Part shown: positions 1 through 8,596 of the stretch, piece by piece
How positions within the stretch are numbered: position 1 is the first letter of the stretch
How the letters are laid out: each line of letters begins with the position of its first letter
Assembly: GCA_016871175.1 (NCBI GenBank)
Contig: VFZL01000002.1
Location: 62,001 to 126,000 of the forward strand
Length of the DNA: 64,000 nucleotides
Reading direction: 5' to 3'
Source of the DNA: Acidimicrobiia bacterium
GTDB taxonomy: Bacteria; Acidobacteriota; Vicinamibacteria; Vicinamibacterales; CAVVIG01
Position numbers and translations under genes: made by a program
Notes under the pieces: model-generated
Told to the model about the DNA's origin: nothing
Database searches by the model: none
What the model saw: only the letters and a program-made list of their open reading frames with translations

Positions 1-891
1 GCGCTCTATCAGAGCCTGCTTGAGCAGGCCAAGAACGTCGGCATGTCGAGCGACCTACAGCGCAGCAACGTCCGCATCCTCGACCCGGCGACGCTGCTGC
101 GCTTCCCGATCAACCCGGTCGGTCGGCTCACTCTGCTGCTGGCGGTGATCGCCAGCCTGACCTTTGCCGTCGGCCTCGCTTTTGTCGTGGAGTACCTCGA
201 TCCACGGCTTCGGATTCCAGACGAGATCTCGAGTCAGCTCGGGATTCCGCTGCTGGGGGCGGTCGAGCAGCTGCCCAAGGCGAAGGACGGCGGCGGGCTG
301 CTCGTGACTCAGGGCGTTCCTCCTCGCTTTCGGGAAGCGATCGCTCATGTGCGCGCCAACATCGAAGCGAGCTCCGGAGCCAAGTCGGGAGTCGTGTTGG
401 TCACCAGCTCTGGTGCGAAAGAGGGCAAGACGCTTGTTGGCGGCAACCTCGCGCTGGAGTTCGCCCTCGCGGGCCGGCGCGTGCTCCTGATCGACTGCGA
501 TCTCCGCCGGTCCAGCGTCCATTCGCTTTTCAGCCTGCCCATCGAGCCCGGGCTGACCACGGTCCTCAATGCCCCGGGTCGCGAATCATTGGAGGTTGCC
601 CTCAGGACGGGGCCCTGCCCCTTGCTGTCGATTCTCACCGCCGGGCCGACGCCGGCCAGTCCAGCCGAAGCGCTGGGGCTGTCCCGACAGGCAGACCACG
701 TGGTGTTCGTCGTCGCTGCCGATATCACGCGTCGCCGCACAGCCAAGCTCGCGGCGGAACGGCTTCGGCGCGTCGGCGTGGCGTCGATCGGCGCCGTCCT
801 CAATCGGGTCGCCATCCCCAAGTGGGGAGGACTCTACTCCCCGTGCTACAGCGACTACGGGTCGTATTACAACACGTCGTCGCGCACGTAG
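1..891 (+). CDS. Wzz/BY-kinase type polysaccharide co-polymerase, 5' partial, Walker B segment missing
   Basis: The frame is open from base 1, so the gene starts upstream of the window. The visible part resembles the C-terminal half of a chain-length determinant fused to a CpsD/CapB bacterial tyrosine kinase, which controls exopolysaccharide polymerisation at the inner membrane. In order there is the end of a GNVR-like segment, one membrane helix (about bases 121-200), a Walker A-like SSGAKEGKT (bases 409-435), Walker A' VLLIDCDLRR (bases 481-510), and a C-terminal tyrosine cluster (bases 826-870) suited to autophosphorylation. In family members about 35 residues carrying the Walker B FDxPP motif lie between the AGPxPxxPxELL motif and the final LSRQADHVVFVV strand. 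Here the two are joined directly near base 680, still in frame. Catalytic activity is therefore doubtful. The gene opens a surface-polysaccharide locus. Confidence 0.85.
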   Translation, partial: ALYQSLLEQAKNVGMSSDLQRSNVRILDPATLLRFPINPVGRLTLLLAVIASLTFAVGLAFVVEYLDPRLRIPDEISSQLGIPLLGAVEQLPKAKDGGGLLVTQGVPPRFREAIAHVRANIEASSGAKSGVVLVTSSGAKEGKTLVGGNLALEFALAGRRVLLIDCDLRRSSVHSLFSLPIEPGLTTVLNAPGRESLEVALRTGPCPLLSILTAGPTPASPAEALGLSRQADHVVFVVAADITRRRTAKLAAERLRRVGVASIGAVLNRVAIPKWGGLYSPCYSDYGSYYNTSSRT

Positions 892-993
892 AGACGCCCG
901 TCGCCACTGCCCCTCGATGGTTGGTTGCGGGTTCCGTGCGCGCCTCGTCGCGGCGCCGCTTCCGTCGAAGAAGGGCACCAACGACCGAAGCCG

Positions 994-1572
994 CTATCCT
1001 CCGACGGATTGCTCGACGAGGTCGCAGATCACGTGCAGCAGAGTGCGGTGCACCTCCTGCACGCGGGGTGTGGATAGGGAAGGGACGTTGATGTGCACGT
1101 CGGCGGCCCGGCCGACGGCGCCTCCGTCGCAGCCGGTGAGCGCCACCGTGATCAATCCGAGTTCGCGCGCCCGTCCCAAGGCCGCCACGACATTCGGCGA
1201 TCTGCCGCTGGTGCTGATCCCGAGGGCCACGTCGCCGGAGCGGCCGAGCGCTTCAACCTGTCGGAGGAAGATGCGGTCGAAGCTGTAGTCGTTGCCGATG
1301 CTTGTCAGGATACTCGTATCGGTCGTCAGCGCCACGGCAGGCAGCGCCGAGCGCTCGCGGAGGAAGCGACCCACGAACTCCGCGGCGACGTGTTGAGCGT
1401 CCGAGGCACTGCCGCCGTTGCCGAAGATGAGCAACTTGTTGCTGGAGCGGAACGCCACGGCGATGGCCCGGGCCGCGTCCAGCACGGGCTGGCCGCCGCT
1501 GGCGGCCACCGCTTGATGGAGCGCCACGGTCTCAGCCAGCGTGGCGAGCAGAATGCTTCGGTTGTCATCCAT
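994..1572 (-). CDS. gmhA: Phosphoheptose (D-sedoheptulose 7-phosphate) isomerase, SIS domain
   Basis: A 192-residue single SIS-domain protein of the usual GmhA length. It converts sedoheptulose 7-phosphate to D-glycero-D-manno-heptose 7-phosphate, the first step of nucleotide-activated heptose synthesis, in the cytoplasm. Visible family motifs are FGNGGSASDAQH (sugar-phosphate loop), AAEFVGRF, the LTTDTSILTSIGNDY stretch and GISTSGRSPNV. It lies 21 bases downstream of the heptose kinase gene on the same strand, so the two probably form an operon for the GDP-D-alpha-D-heptose route. The sequence is intact. Confidence 0.93.
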   Translation of the reverse strand: MDDNRSILLATLAETVALHQAVAASGGQPVLDAARAIAVAFRSSNKLLIFGNGGSASDAQHVAAEFVGRFLRERSALPAVALTTDTSILTSIGNDYSFDRIFLRQVEALGRSGDVALGISTSGRSPNVVAALGRARELGLITVALTGCDGGAVGRAADVHINVPSLSTPRVQEVHRTLLHVICDLVEQSVGG

Positions 1573-1593
1573 CGGCAGGGTCAGCTCTCGTTG

Positions 1594-2610
1594 TTAAGCG
1601 GGGCCCGCGTCATCTCGGGTGGCGCTCCCCCCTACATAGATGATTTTACTTCCTTCAGGCTCGATGGCGAATGGTACCTCTGTCAGACCCGAGGCCAGCA
1701 TCGCCTTGCGCACGCGGGCCTACTGCCGTGGTTGCACGAAGAGCAGCAGGCACCCGCCACCACCGGCTCCGAGCACCTTGCCGCCCTCTGCGCCTGCCGC
1801 GATGGCTTTATTGTAGTAGGAGTCGAGAAGGCTGTTCGTCACCTTGGCGGCCATGTGCTTTTTCAGCTCCCACGCCCGCGCCAGGATGTGGCCGACCTGC
1901 GAAATCTCATTCCGGAGCAGCTGGCAGCGGAGCTCTTCTGAAAGCCATACCATCTGGTCCATGCTGGCTTTGACGTGTCCGTTGCCGTTGATCCGCTTTT
2001 TCGCGTCTCTGAGCACCGTGTCGGCCGAGCGCTGAGTCCCCGTGTAGAAGAGCATGAGGCGTCGGTGCAGGTTCTTACTTACTTCATGAGAGCAGATGAT
2101 CGGGTTCACCTCGACGCTCTCATCCGGATTGAAGCGCACGTGCTGAAATCCGCCGTACGCTGCCAGGTACTGGTCCTGTTTCCCAATCGGCTTGCCGAGG
2201 ACGTTGACCTCGATGCCGCAGGCGCGTTGAGCCAGTTCTTCGGCTGACACGTGGCGACCGACAAAGGCAAACAGCGCGTTGAGAGCGCCAACCGTCACCG
2301 TCGACGAGGAGGCCAGACCGATACCCGCAGGCAGGTCGGCGATGGTCGTGATTTCCACACCACCCTTTAGGCCTACAGAGTTCATCGCTTCACGGATGAT
2401 TTCGTGTTGGAGCTGCTTGACGTGGTCGACGATCTCCGTCTTGGTATACGAGACCCGGATCGTATTGTCGAACCGGCGGTTCACGGTCACGTACATGTAG
2501 CGTTTGATAGCCATCGCGACCACGCTACCCGGCCGGACCTGGTAGTACTGCCGAAGGTCCGAACCGCCGCCAGCGAGACTGACTCTGAATGGTGTTCTTG
2601 AGATAATCAC
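1594..2610 (-). pseudogene. hddA: D-glycero-D-manno-heptose 7-phosphate kinase, GHMP family, interrupted by one in-frame TAG
   Basis: This GHMP-family sugar kinase phosphorylates heptose 7-phosphate at C1 on the way to GDP-heptose. The start is at 2610, with the N-terminal ISRTPFRVSLAGGGSD, the ATP-binding PAGIGLASSSTVTVGALNA and the C-terminal GAGGGGCLLLF motifs. Translation meets TAG at 1720-1722 after VQPRQ. The same frame then continues ARVRKAMLASGL, TEVPFAIEPEGSKII and YVGG to TAA at 1594-1596. That tail is the normal C-terminus of HddA, giving 338 codons, the usual family length. No frameshift is needed, so a single base change explains the break. The frameless 296-residue product would lack the last helix and strand. 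The gene is upstream of gmhA in the same operon. Confidence 0.88.
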
Positions 2611-3112
2611 GCTGGTAATCTCAGCTAGTGCGATGCCTCTGGCGCAGACCTTCTGCGTCGCCGCAGCACAATTCCGCCCGACTCTGGCGCGTTGCGGCCC
2701 CGGTTCTCGATTTCACGAAAATCTCTTCCGGAGGCGACCTTTTACTGCCTTCCAGCTGTCCAATCAACCCGGTCTCCCCTAATTGGGCCGAAACTTTGGC
2801 TGGATGGCGGCGTTCGATAATGGCTGACACCGACGTCAGCAAACGTCGAGCCGGCCGGGATTCGAGCGAACTGGTGCGACGGCTCAGGCGGCGGTCCCAA
2901 GCCAACGGCCCCGTAGTCATCTCTGGCGCCGACTTTCGTCCGGGGTTCCTGAGCTGTCCGGGATGGGCCTGAGCGCAACGCCCTCTGCGGGTGCTTCCCT
3001 GGACTACACATCGAAGTGCCTGGTGAGCAATCGGTTCGCGTGGGCTCGGCCGGGCACTGGCCTTGCTAACCCTGTACAGATTCCCCCTGACATCACCCTG
3101 ACGGAGCACTCT
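2611..3112. other. Divergent intergenic region, no gene recognised
   Basis: About 500 bases separate the divergent heptose kinase and flippase-like genes. The open frame that runs into the latter from base 2963 has no hydrophobic or family-like character before base 3113, so it is treated as untranslated leader. Promoters for both directions are expected here, but none was identified with confidence. Confidence 0.5.
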
Positions 3113-4153
3113 GTGTCCTCTACCAACGCCTCGATCGTCGCGTCTCAACAGCCTCAGTCGCGGACGGGCTCAGCTGGCCTGGTGCTTGGCGCCAAGGCGG
3201 CGTTCAGTGCTGGCCTGCTCTGGCTGTTGTTCTCGCGGATTGACGGAGGAGCGTTCTGGGCCGCGGCGCGGCAGTCGTCGCTGCCGTGGCTGGTCCTCGC
3301 CCTTGCCTCGTATGCTGTGACCGTACTCGTGAGCAGTTGGCGGTGGCACCGTCTGCTGGCCATTCAGAACGCACGGATGTCGTTCAAGTCGGTGACCGCG
3401 TCGTTTCTCGTTTCGCTGTTCTTCAACAACTTTCTCCCCACCAACATCGGTGGCGATGTGATGGGAGTGCGGGATACCGCGCGGCCCATTGGATCGACGA
3501 CTCGCGCCATGATGGTTGTCGTGGCCGATCGCATCGCCGGCCTGATCGGCTTGTTCCTCTTTGAAGCGGCGGGTGGCGCTTTGATGGCTCAGGAGCAGCT
3601 CCCGTTCTCGGCTATCTGGATCTGGGTCGCGTTGCTCGGCGGGCTGGGCGCATCCGCTGCCGTGTTGTTCACACCGCCGCTGCTCACGGCGATCCTGGCC
3701 CAGTTCGGCGGGCGGAAGAGCGGTTGGTTGGGACGTCAGATTGAGACGCTTGGCTCCTCGCTCACGAGTTTCCGAGCGGCCCCAGGTGGCTTGCTCTCGG
3801 TTTTCGCGGCCTCCGTGCTGCTTCAGTGGACGTTCATCCTGTTTTACGCGGCCGTGGCCAAGGCCCTCGGCGTCCACGTGCCGTTCTTCCAATTGGCGGC
3901 GATCGTCCCGCTCGCCGGGCTGATTCAGCTCCTTCCCATTTCGGTCAACGGTTTCGGGATTCGCGAAGCCACCTTCACGGTGCTGTTCGGCCGGGTCGGC
4001 GTGTCGCCCGAATCGGCGCTCCTGATCTCGCTCGAGGCAACCGCTCTCATCTTGGCCTTCTCCGTGTCTGGCGCGGTGGCGTACCTGCTTCGCGGATCAT
4101 CGTCGGAACCCGACTCCGAGAAAGCCGCGGCAGAAGCGTGCACTCCGCACTGA
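3113..4153 (+). CDS. Flippase-like integral membrane protein (LPG synthase TM region/UPF0104 family)
   Basis: With the GTG at 3113 (GGAG about 8 bases upstream) the protein has 346 residues and several hydrophobic helices. It belongs to the lysylphosphatidylglycerol synthetase/glycosyltransferase AglD membrane family, recognisable from SWRWHRLL in the second helix region, the SLFFNNFLPTNIGGDV loop, the VVADRIAGL motif and the final LIQLLPISVNGFGIREA segment. Members transfer or flip lipid-linked substrates, and the exact substrate is unknown. It is followed after 32 bases by a glycosyltransferase on the same strand, which suggests lipid-linked sugar handling. The upstream in-frame ATG at 2963 would add 50 unconserved polar residues and is not favoured. 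Confidence 0.85.
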   Translation: MSSTNASIVASQQPQSRTGSAGLVLGAKAAFSAGLLWLLFSRIDGGAFWAAARQSSLPWLVLALASYAVTVLVSSWRWHRLLAIQNARMSFKSVTASFLVSLFFNNFLPTNIGGDVMGVRDTARPIGSTTRAMMVVVADRIAGLIGLFLFEAAGGALMAQEQLPFSAIWIWVALLGGLGASAAVLFTPPLLTAILAQFGGRKSGWLGRQIETLGSSLTSFRAAPGGLLSVFAASVLLQWTFILFYAAVAKALGVHVPFFQLAAIVPLAGLIQLLPISVNGFGIREATFTVLFGRVGVSPESALLISLEATALILAFSVSGAVAYLLRGSSSEPDSEKAAAEACTPH

Positions 4154-4185
4154 GGCGGGATGCCGATTCCCTTTCATGAACTGAG

Positions 4186-4959
4186 ATGTCCAGCACCATG
4201 AGCGCCCCCAATCCCTGCGACCTCTCGATCGTGATCCCCTGCTACAACGAGTCGGAAGGTCTCGAGGAGCTAACCCGCCAGCTGACACCGGTCGTCGAGC
4301 AGCTTCGCCGGAATCGCACCGTTGAATTGCTGTTCATCGATGACGGCAGCACTGACGAGACGTATCCGCTCCTCCGGCGCTCGTTTGGGCACGATCCGCA
4401 GGTGCGGATTGTGCAACAAGGCGTCAACCGCGGGCTCGGGGCCGCGCTGCGCACCGGTACGAAGGAGTCCCGCGGCCGCATCGTGTTGTTCACCGATAGC
4501 GATTGCACGTACCCGCCGGAGACCATTCCCGAGCTGCTCGAGCTGATGTCTCCTGATGTCCAGGTGGTTACCTCCTCCTATCATCCGTGCGGTGGAGTGG
4601 AGGGAGTACCGCCGTACTGCTTGGTGTTCAGCCGGGGCGCCTCGATGCTGTATCGCCTCCTGGTCGATCCGCGCGTCTACACCTGGACGGCCATGTACCG
4701 CGCGTATCGCCGAGAGGTACTCGAACGGGTGCAGACCCGGACTGCGGGCTACGTGGTGATTGCGGAGCTCCTCGTCGAGGCGCTGCTGGCGGGGTATCGG
4801 GTGGCGGAATACCCGACGGTTCTGCACGTTCGCCGCTCGGGCCAGTCGGAGGCGAAGGTCTGGAAGATCACACGCGAGTACCTGCGCTTTCAGGCACAGA
4901 TCCTCCGGCGGCGAATCGCTGCCCTCATGCCTTTTCGGTCGAAGGCGGTGGCTCGTTAA
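4186..4959 (+). CDS. Family 2 glycosyltransferase, polyprenyl-phosphate sugar transferase type
   Basis: A 257-residue GT-A fold enzyme that probably loads a sugar from a nucleotide donor onto undecaprenyl phosphate on the cytoplasmic face. Motifs in order are LSIVIPCYNESEGLEEL, FIDDGSTDET, NRGLGAALRTG and the metal-binding DSD in FTDSDCTYPPE. A later segment, TWTAMYRAYRRE, resembles dolichyl-phosphate-mannose synthase-like enzymes. The C-terminal tail is basic, with no predicted transmembrane segment, unlike GtrB. It lies 32 bases after the flippase-like gene, probably in one transcript. ATG codons at 4186 and 4198 are both possible starts. Confidence 0.87.
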   Translation: MSSTMSAPNPCDLSIVIPCYNESEGLEELTRQLTPVVEQLRRNRTVELLFIDDGSTDETYPLLRRSFGHDPQVRIVQQGVNRGLGAALRTGTKESRGRIVLFTDSDCTYPPETIPELLELMSPDVQVVTSSYHPCGGVEGVPPYCLVFSRGASMLYRLLVDPRVYTWTAMYRAYRREVLERVQTRTAGYVVIAELLVEALLAGYRVAEYPTVLHVRRSGQSEAKVWKITREYLRFQAQILRRRIAALMPFRSKAVAR

Positions 4960-5011
4960 GCCCAAGCCCCAGTTTTCGCCCCCGAGCGCCGATGAGGGAG
5001 CCTGGCCAACC

Positions 5012-5606
5012 TTAGAATTCCTTGAGTTCGAAGGAGACCTTCAAGGTCTCGCTGCACGTCTCGCAGCGGTACTGGCTCACGTAGTCGAGCGTCCCGTCCG
5101 CGCGCATTCGGTGACCGTGACGGCACAGGTAGCCGACGAGACGCGCGGGGCTGCCCATCACCAGCCCGTGTGGGGGGGGCGTCATTGGTGACCGTGGAGC
5201 CCGCCGCCACCATCGAGTAGGGACCGAGGGTCACGCCGCACACCACGGTCGCGTTCGCGCCGATTGAGGCACCGCGGCGGACCAAGGTCGACGTGATGTG
5301 CCAATCGTCGTTGAACGCGCGCGGGAACGCATCGTTCGTGAAACTCACGTTCGGTCCCACGAACACGTCATCCTCGAGCAGCACCCCTTTGTAAACTGAG
5401 ACGCCGTTCTGGATCTTGACGCGGTTGCCGATGCGGACCTCGGTGTCGATGTAAACGTCTTTGGAAATCGTGCAATCACCGCCGACGAACGCTCCGTCGC
5501 GCACGTGCTCACGGTGCCACACCCGCGTCCCGTCGCCGAGCACCGCCGTGGCTTCCACGTTCGCGGTCGGATGAATCATCACCTTTTCGGCAGTGCTCTT
5601 CAGCAT
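5012..5606 (-). pseudogene. Left-handed beta-helix N-acetyltransferase (WlbB/WbpD-like), frameshifted in a G8 run
   Basis: The N-terminal 140 residues are a hexapeptide-repeat acyltransferase (IHPTANVEATAVLGDGTRVW, then repeated I/V-G-x4 turns) of the kind that N-acetylates UDP-3-amino sugars. The start at 5606 is ATG, and a second ATG at 5579 begins at MIHPTANVE. After AGSTVTNDAPP the frame leaves the family. In the next frame HGLVMGSPARLVGYLCRHGH and YRCETCSETLKV continue to a TAA at 5012-5014. This restores a 197-residue protein with a cysteine-pair zinc-ribbon-like end. One extra base in the run of eight G at 5172-5179 explains the shift. It is divergent from the Gfo/Idh dehydrogenase, a common partner in amino-sugar synthesis. 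Confidence 0.85.
5172..5179 (+). repeat. G8 homopolymer at the acetyltransferase frameshift
   Basis: Eight consecutive G on the plus strand (C8 in the coding strand). Seven would keep the acetyltransferase in frame. The position exactly matches where homology changes frame. Confidence 0.9.
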
Positions 5607-6019
5607 CGATGGTCTCCTTGGATGACCTGTTGGTTCCGTCTGATGATCGTTGATGCCGTCTCCGGCTGGCCCGTTGCGACCCTCGCCCTCCGGTCGCCTG
5701 TCGCGCCCCCCGGGAAGGGGCCATACTCATCCGCCCGCCCTGCCAAAGCGGTACCACGTCGCAGAGGAAGCGGGCGGACGGTTTGTCCCGCAAACAGCTA
5801 GAACCCGAAGAATTCGCCGGCGAGGTGAGACGTCGAAGTCTCAGAAAATGTGAACAAAGGTAGGCGGAGAAGGCGAAAACGGGCTGGGTCGAGCCGGTTC
5901 CCACACCGAGCGTCCCCCCGAGGCCTGGCCCTCGGTTGGAATGGGATATCGAGCCGACACGTAGGCGACTGGCCCCATTTGGGGACCGGCGAACCCTCTT
6001 CTGTGATAGGACAATTGAT
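5607..6019. other. Divergent intergenic region
   Basis: About 410 bases between the divergent acetyltransferase and dehydrogenase genes. Open frames here lack family features. Promoters for both genes should lie here, but I could not assign them. Confidence 0.45.
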
Positions 6020-7018
6020 GTGATCTCTCCCCTGCGCACCGCAGCCATTGGCGTTGGTTACCTCGGGCGGCACCACGCACGAATCCTGTCGTCGCTTCCT
6101 GGCACGGCGCTCGTAGCCGTCGTCGACCGCAATGCGGCAAGAGCCGACGAAATCGCGGCCACTGTGGGGACCAAGGCGCTTACGAGGACTGATGACCTCA
6201 TGAATCAGGTCGACGCCGTCACCGTGGCGGTGCCCACCGAGGTTCATCATCAGCTCGCGATGCCGTTCCTCGAGGCTGGGATATCGGTCCTCGTGGAGAA
6301 GCCGATGGCGCGTACTCTGAGTGAGGCGGACGAGATGATCGCCATGGCCGCCCGGACAGGCGCTATCCTCGCGGTGGGGCACACGGAACGCTTCAACCCG
6401 GCCGTCGACGCGGCGCGGCGCGTCGTCACCGCCCCGCGGTTCATTGAAGTACACCGCCTCGGCACGTTTCCGGAGCGGAGCCTTGACATCGACGTCGTGT
6501 TCGACTTGATGATTCACGATCTCGACGTGGTGCTGTCACTGGTCAACGCAGATGTCGAATCGATCGAGGCTGTTGGCGTTCCGGTGCTGACCCCGCGCGT
6601 GGACATCGCAAACGCGCGGCTACGATTTGCCAATGGGTGCATCGCCAACTTGACTGCCAGCCGCATTAGCCGCGACCGGGTTCGGAAGATCCGCTTCTTC
6701 CAGCCGGCGTCGTACGTGTCAGTAGACTACGCGGCCCAGAAGGTGGAGATGTGGCAGCTCACGCTCGGCAACGGCGGGAAGCCGACCATCCAAGCCGGGG
6801 ACGTGTCGGTGACGCCGGATGAACCCCTCAAGCGAGAGCTTCAGGACTTCGTGGACGCGGTGGTTCAGCGGCGCCAGGCGGGCGTCACGGGGGAGCAGGG
6901 GCGGCGCGCACTTGCCCTCGCGCAGGCAATCACGGAGCGCATGCTTGGCCAGCCCCTCGGCCAGAGTGCGCTCACCCCGTCCTTGGCGCGTCCGATATCG
7001 ATATCGTCGATTGGCTAG
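6020..7018 (+). CDS. Gfo/Idh/MocA family NAD(P)-dependent sugar dehydrogenase
   Basis: With the GTG at 6020 (AGGA about 8 bases upstream) the protein has 332 residues. The N-terminal Rossmann motif is AAIGVGYLGRHHARIL. It is followed by VAVPTEVHH and the catalytic-lysine motif VLVEKPMA, then AVGHTERFNPA and the FDLMIHDLDVVLSL motif that carries the active-site histidine and aspartate. The closest recognisable type is the UDP-N-acetylglucosamine 3-dehydrogenase (GnnA-like) or related oxidoreductases of LPS amino-sugar routes. It probably oxidises a nucleotide sugar before amination and acetylation by the divergent hexapeptide enzyme. No aminotransferase is visible nearby, so the pathway is incomplete in this window. 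The substrate is inferred. Confidence 0.82.
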   Translation: MISPLRTAAIGVGYLGRHHARILSSLPGTALVAVVDRNAARADEIAATVGTKALTRTDDLMNQVDAVTVAVPTEVHHQLAMPFLEAGISVLVEKPMARTLSEADEMIAMAARTGAILAVGHTERFNPAVDAARRVVTAPRFIEVHRLGTFPERSLDIDVVFDLMIHDLDVVLSLVNADVESIEAVGVPVLTPRVDIANARLRFANGCIANLTASRISRDRVRKIRFFQPASYVSVDYAAQKVEMWQLTLGNGGKPTIQAGDVSVTPDEPLKRELQDFVDAVVQRRQAGVTGEQGRRALALAQAITERMLGQPLGQSALTPSLARPISISSIG

Positions 7019-7031
7019 GCACCCAGGCGCG

Positions 7032-7050
7032 ATGGTCCGATTCGGACCAT
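7032..7050 (+). terminator. Hairpin after the dehydrogenase gene
   Basis: ATGGTCCG, a 3-base loop and CGGACCAT form a perfect 8-bp stem 13 bases after the stop codon. There is no clear T-run, so this may be a terminator or an RNA-stabilising hairpin. Confidence 0.5.
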
Positions 7051-7200
7051 TCAGACCTTACCAGGCATCCTTGCGCAGGGTCGCGACAGCCCGCTCCAGG
7101 TCATCGTACGTTTCCTTGGGCAGCGGCTGGAAGAGGACTGCGTACCCCAGGGCCCTCGGAAAGTCGGCCTTACCTGAAACAACGAGAGGCGCGGCGTTAG

Positions 7201-7895
7201 AAAGCTGGATCTCCAGACATCAGCGGGACCGATTTCCCGCAGAAGCGTTACCTGGAGTTCGCCAAGGCCGGTGGCGGCGTGCTCGTCGATCATTTCCGGA
7301 TCGCCTTTCCGACGATCGATCCCCGGTGGCTTGACTTGCTCAGCGTGCGGTACTTGATCAGTAGCCTTCCGCTCGAACCGCGTCTGCAGGCGCTGGTGCC
7401 GGTGCGCAAGTCGAACGCCTACATCTACGAGAACCCAACGGCGTTGCCGCGCGCGCGCCTCGTACGTCGCATCGTCGTCGAGCGCGACTCGTCGTAGATC
7501 TTGGACCGACGCAAGGCCGAAACGTTCGACCCGCGTGACACCGTCGTGCTGGAATCCACGCCCGGCCGACTCTCAGCGGCGGCTTGCCGTCGACGGGCAA
7601 TCTCGTGACGATTCGCTACGCCGGAGGCTCGTACTTGGTGGTGGACGTGACGGCGGAGACCGACGCGTTGCTCGTTCTCGCGGACACTTACTATCCGGGG
7701 TGGTCGGCAACCGTCGATGGACGCGCGACTGAGATTCTCCGCGCCAACTATGCATTTCGGGCCATTGAGGTGCCAGCCGGACGCCACGAGGTAGCGCTCG
7801 TCTATCGGCCAAGCCACTGGCGCACGGGCCTTCTGCTCTCGTTGGCCGGCCTGCTGGGTGCGCTGGCCTGCTTGCTGATTCCCCAGTCCCGCTAG
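7201..7895 (+). pseudogene. YfhO-family membrane protein, C-terminal remnant
   Basis: Only the C-terminal third of a YfhO-type membrane protein (glycosylation/lipid-linked sugar-related, normally 700-900 residues) is left. The first part reads LDLLSVRYLISSLPLEPRL and YENPTALPRARLV, then meets TAG at 7495-7497. The frame continues with FDPRDTVVLE, shifts by one near 7560, and ends LLVLADTYYPGWSATVDG, RANYAFRAIEVPAGRHEV and a last membrane helix before the stop at 7893-7895. That end is typical for the family. The upstream 180 bases show no coding signature, so the 5' two-thirds were deleted. It is part of the decaying polysaccharide locus. Confidence 0.8.
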
Positions 7896-7971
7896 CGAGC
7901 TCGACGATGGCCCGCCCGCGCTGATTTGCCCGACCACCCTGCCGTTGGTCCGCTGACCCGCCGCGCGGCGG

Positions 7972-7986
7972 GCGGGCGAAGCCCGC
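7972..7986 (+). terminator. GCGGGC-GAA-GCCCGC hairpin
   Basis: A perfect 6-bp GC stem with a GAA loop, 77 bases after the YfhO remnant. The same hairpin type occurs at 62895-62909. It has no T-run. Confidence 0.4.
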
Positions 7987-8226
7987 GGATCTGGAGGGGG
8001 TCGTATAGGTCTGCCGGGTGTCTGAAGGTTCGAATCCAGGCAGAATAAAGGGTGGTATAAGGGAGACGATTCACCAGGGCAGGCGACCAAGGTGGTGATG
8101 CCGGATTCGCCCCGCGCGATAAGTGGCGGCGGCATTCTCAGTGCAAACAGCCTTTTTCCTCGCGGCGCCAGATTCCGGCGGTCGCTGGCAAGAGCGGCGC
8201 ATAACTTGAATCAAGGGGACGTCAAG

Positions 8227-8565
8227 GTGACGAGAGGAATTTTCGCCTGGCTGCTCGTCCTCACGCTCTGTGTCGGTGGCCTACCGGATGGCGCCGGTGC
8301 AGTGCTGGCGCAGAGCGGTGCGCCCGCGGCTTCACCCGATTACACAGTTGGCGCGAGGGACATCCTGGTGATCTCGGTCTGGAAGCAGAGTGACCTCAGC
8401 GGCAAGTTCCAGACTCAACGAAGAACTCGTGCTCGCGATCGAATTCTCCAAGCTCGACCGACTTCGAAGCTCGAGTTCTTGGTGCGTACGGCTGAGGTGT
8501 CATTTGCGCTAGCTCTGCGGCAGCTTCGAGTCAGCCAAAGAACTTCAATGGGCAAATCACGCTAA
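8227..8565 (+). pseudogene. Polysaccharide export protein (Wza/poly_export type), truncated
   Basis: From the GTG at 8227 (AAGGGG upstream) there is a signal peptide (IFAWLLVLTLCVGG) and then DYTVGARDILVISVWKQSDL, the start of the polysaccharide export domain of outer-membrane Wza-like proteins. Homology stops after SGKF near 8410. The rest of the frame is low-complexity and unlike the family, and it ends at a short direct repeat. A full protein would need at least 150 more residues. It was probably cut by a deletion. Confidence 0.75.
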
Positions 8566-8579
8566 TGGGCAAATCACGC
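8547..8579 (+). repeat. Direct repeat, 16-bp unit twice, period 17
   Basis: AATGGGCAAATCACGC occurs at 8547-8562 and again at 8564-8579. It lies at the end of the truncated export gene and may mark a deletion or insertion scar. Confidence 0.85.
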
Positions 8580-8596
8580 CGAGCCTGCCGGCGTGC

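Noticed and set aside
7960-8050. A GGTTCGAATCC sequence resembling a tRNA T-loop near 8028
   Set aside because: The flanking bases do not form a T-stem, and no acceptor or anticodon arms can be folded on either strand.
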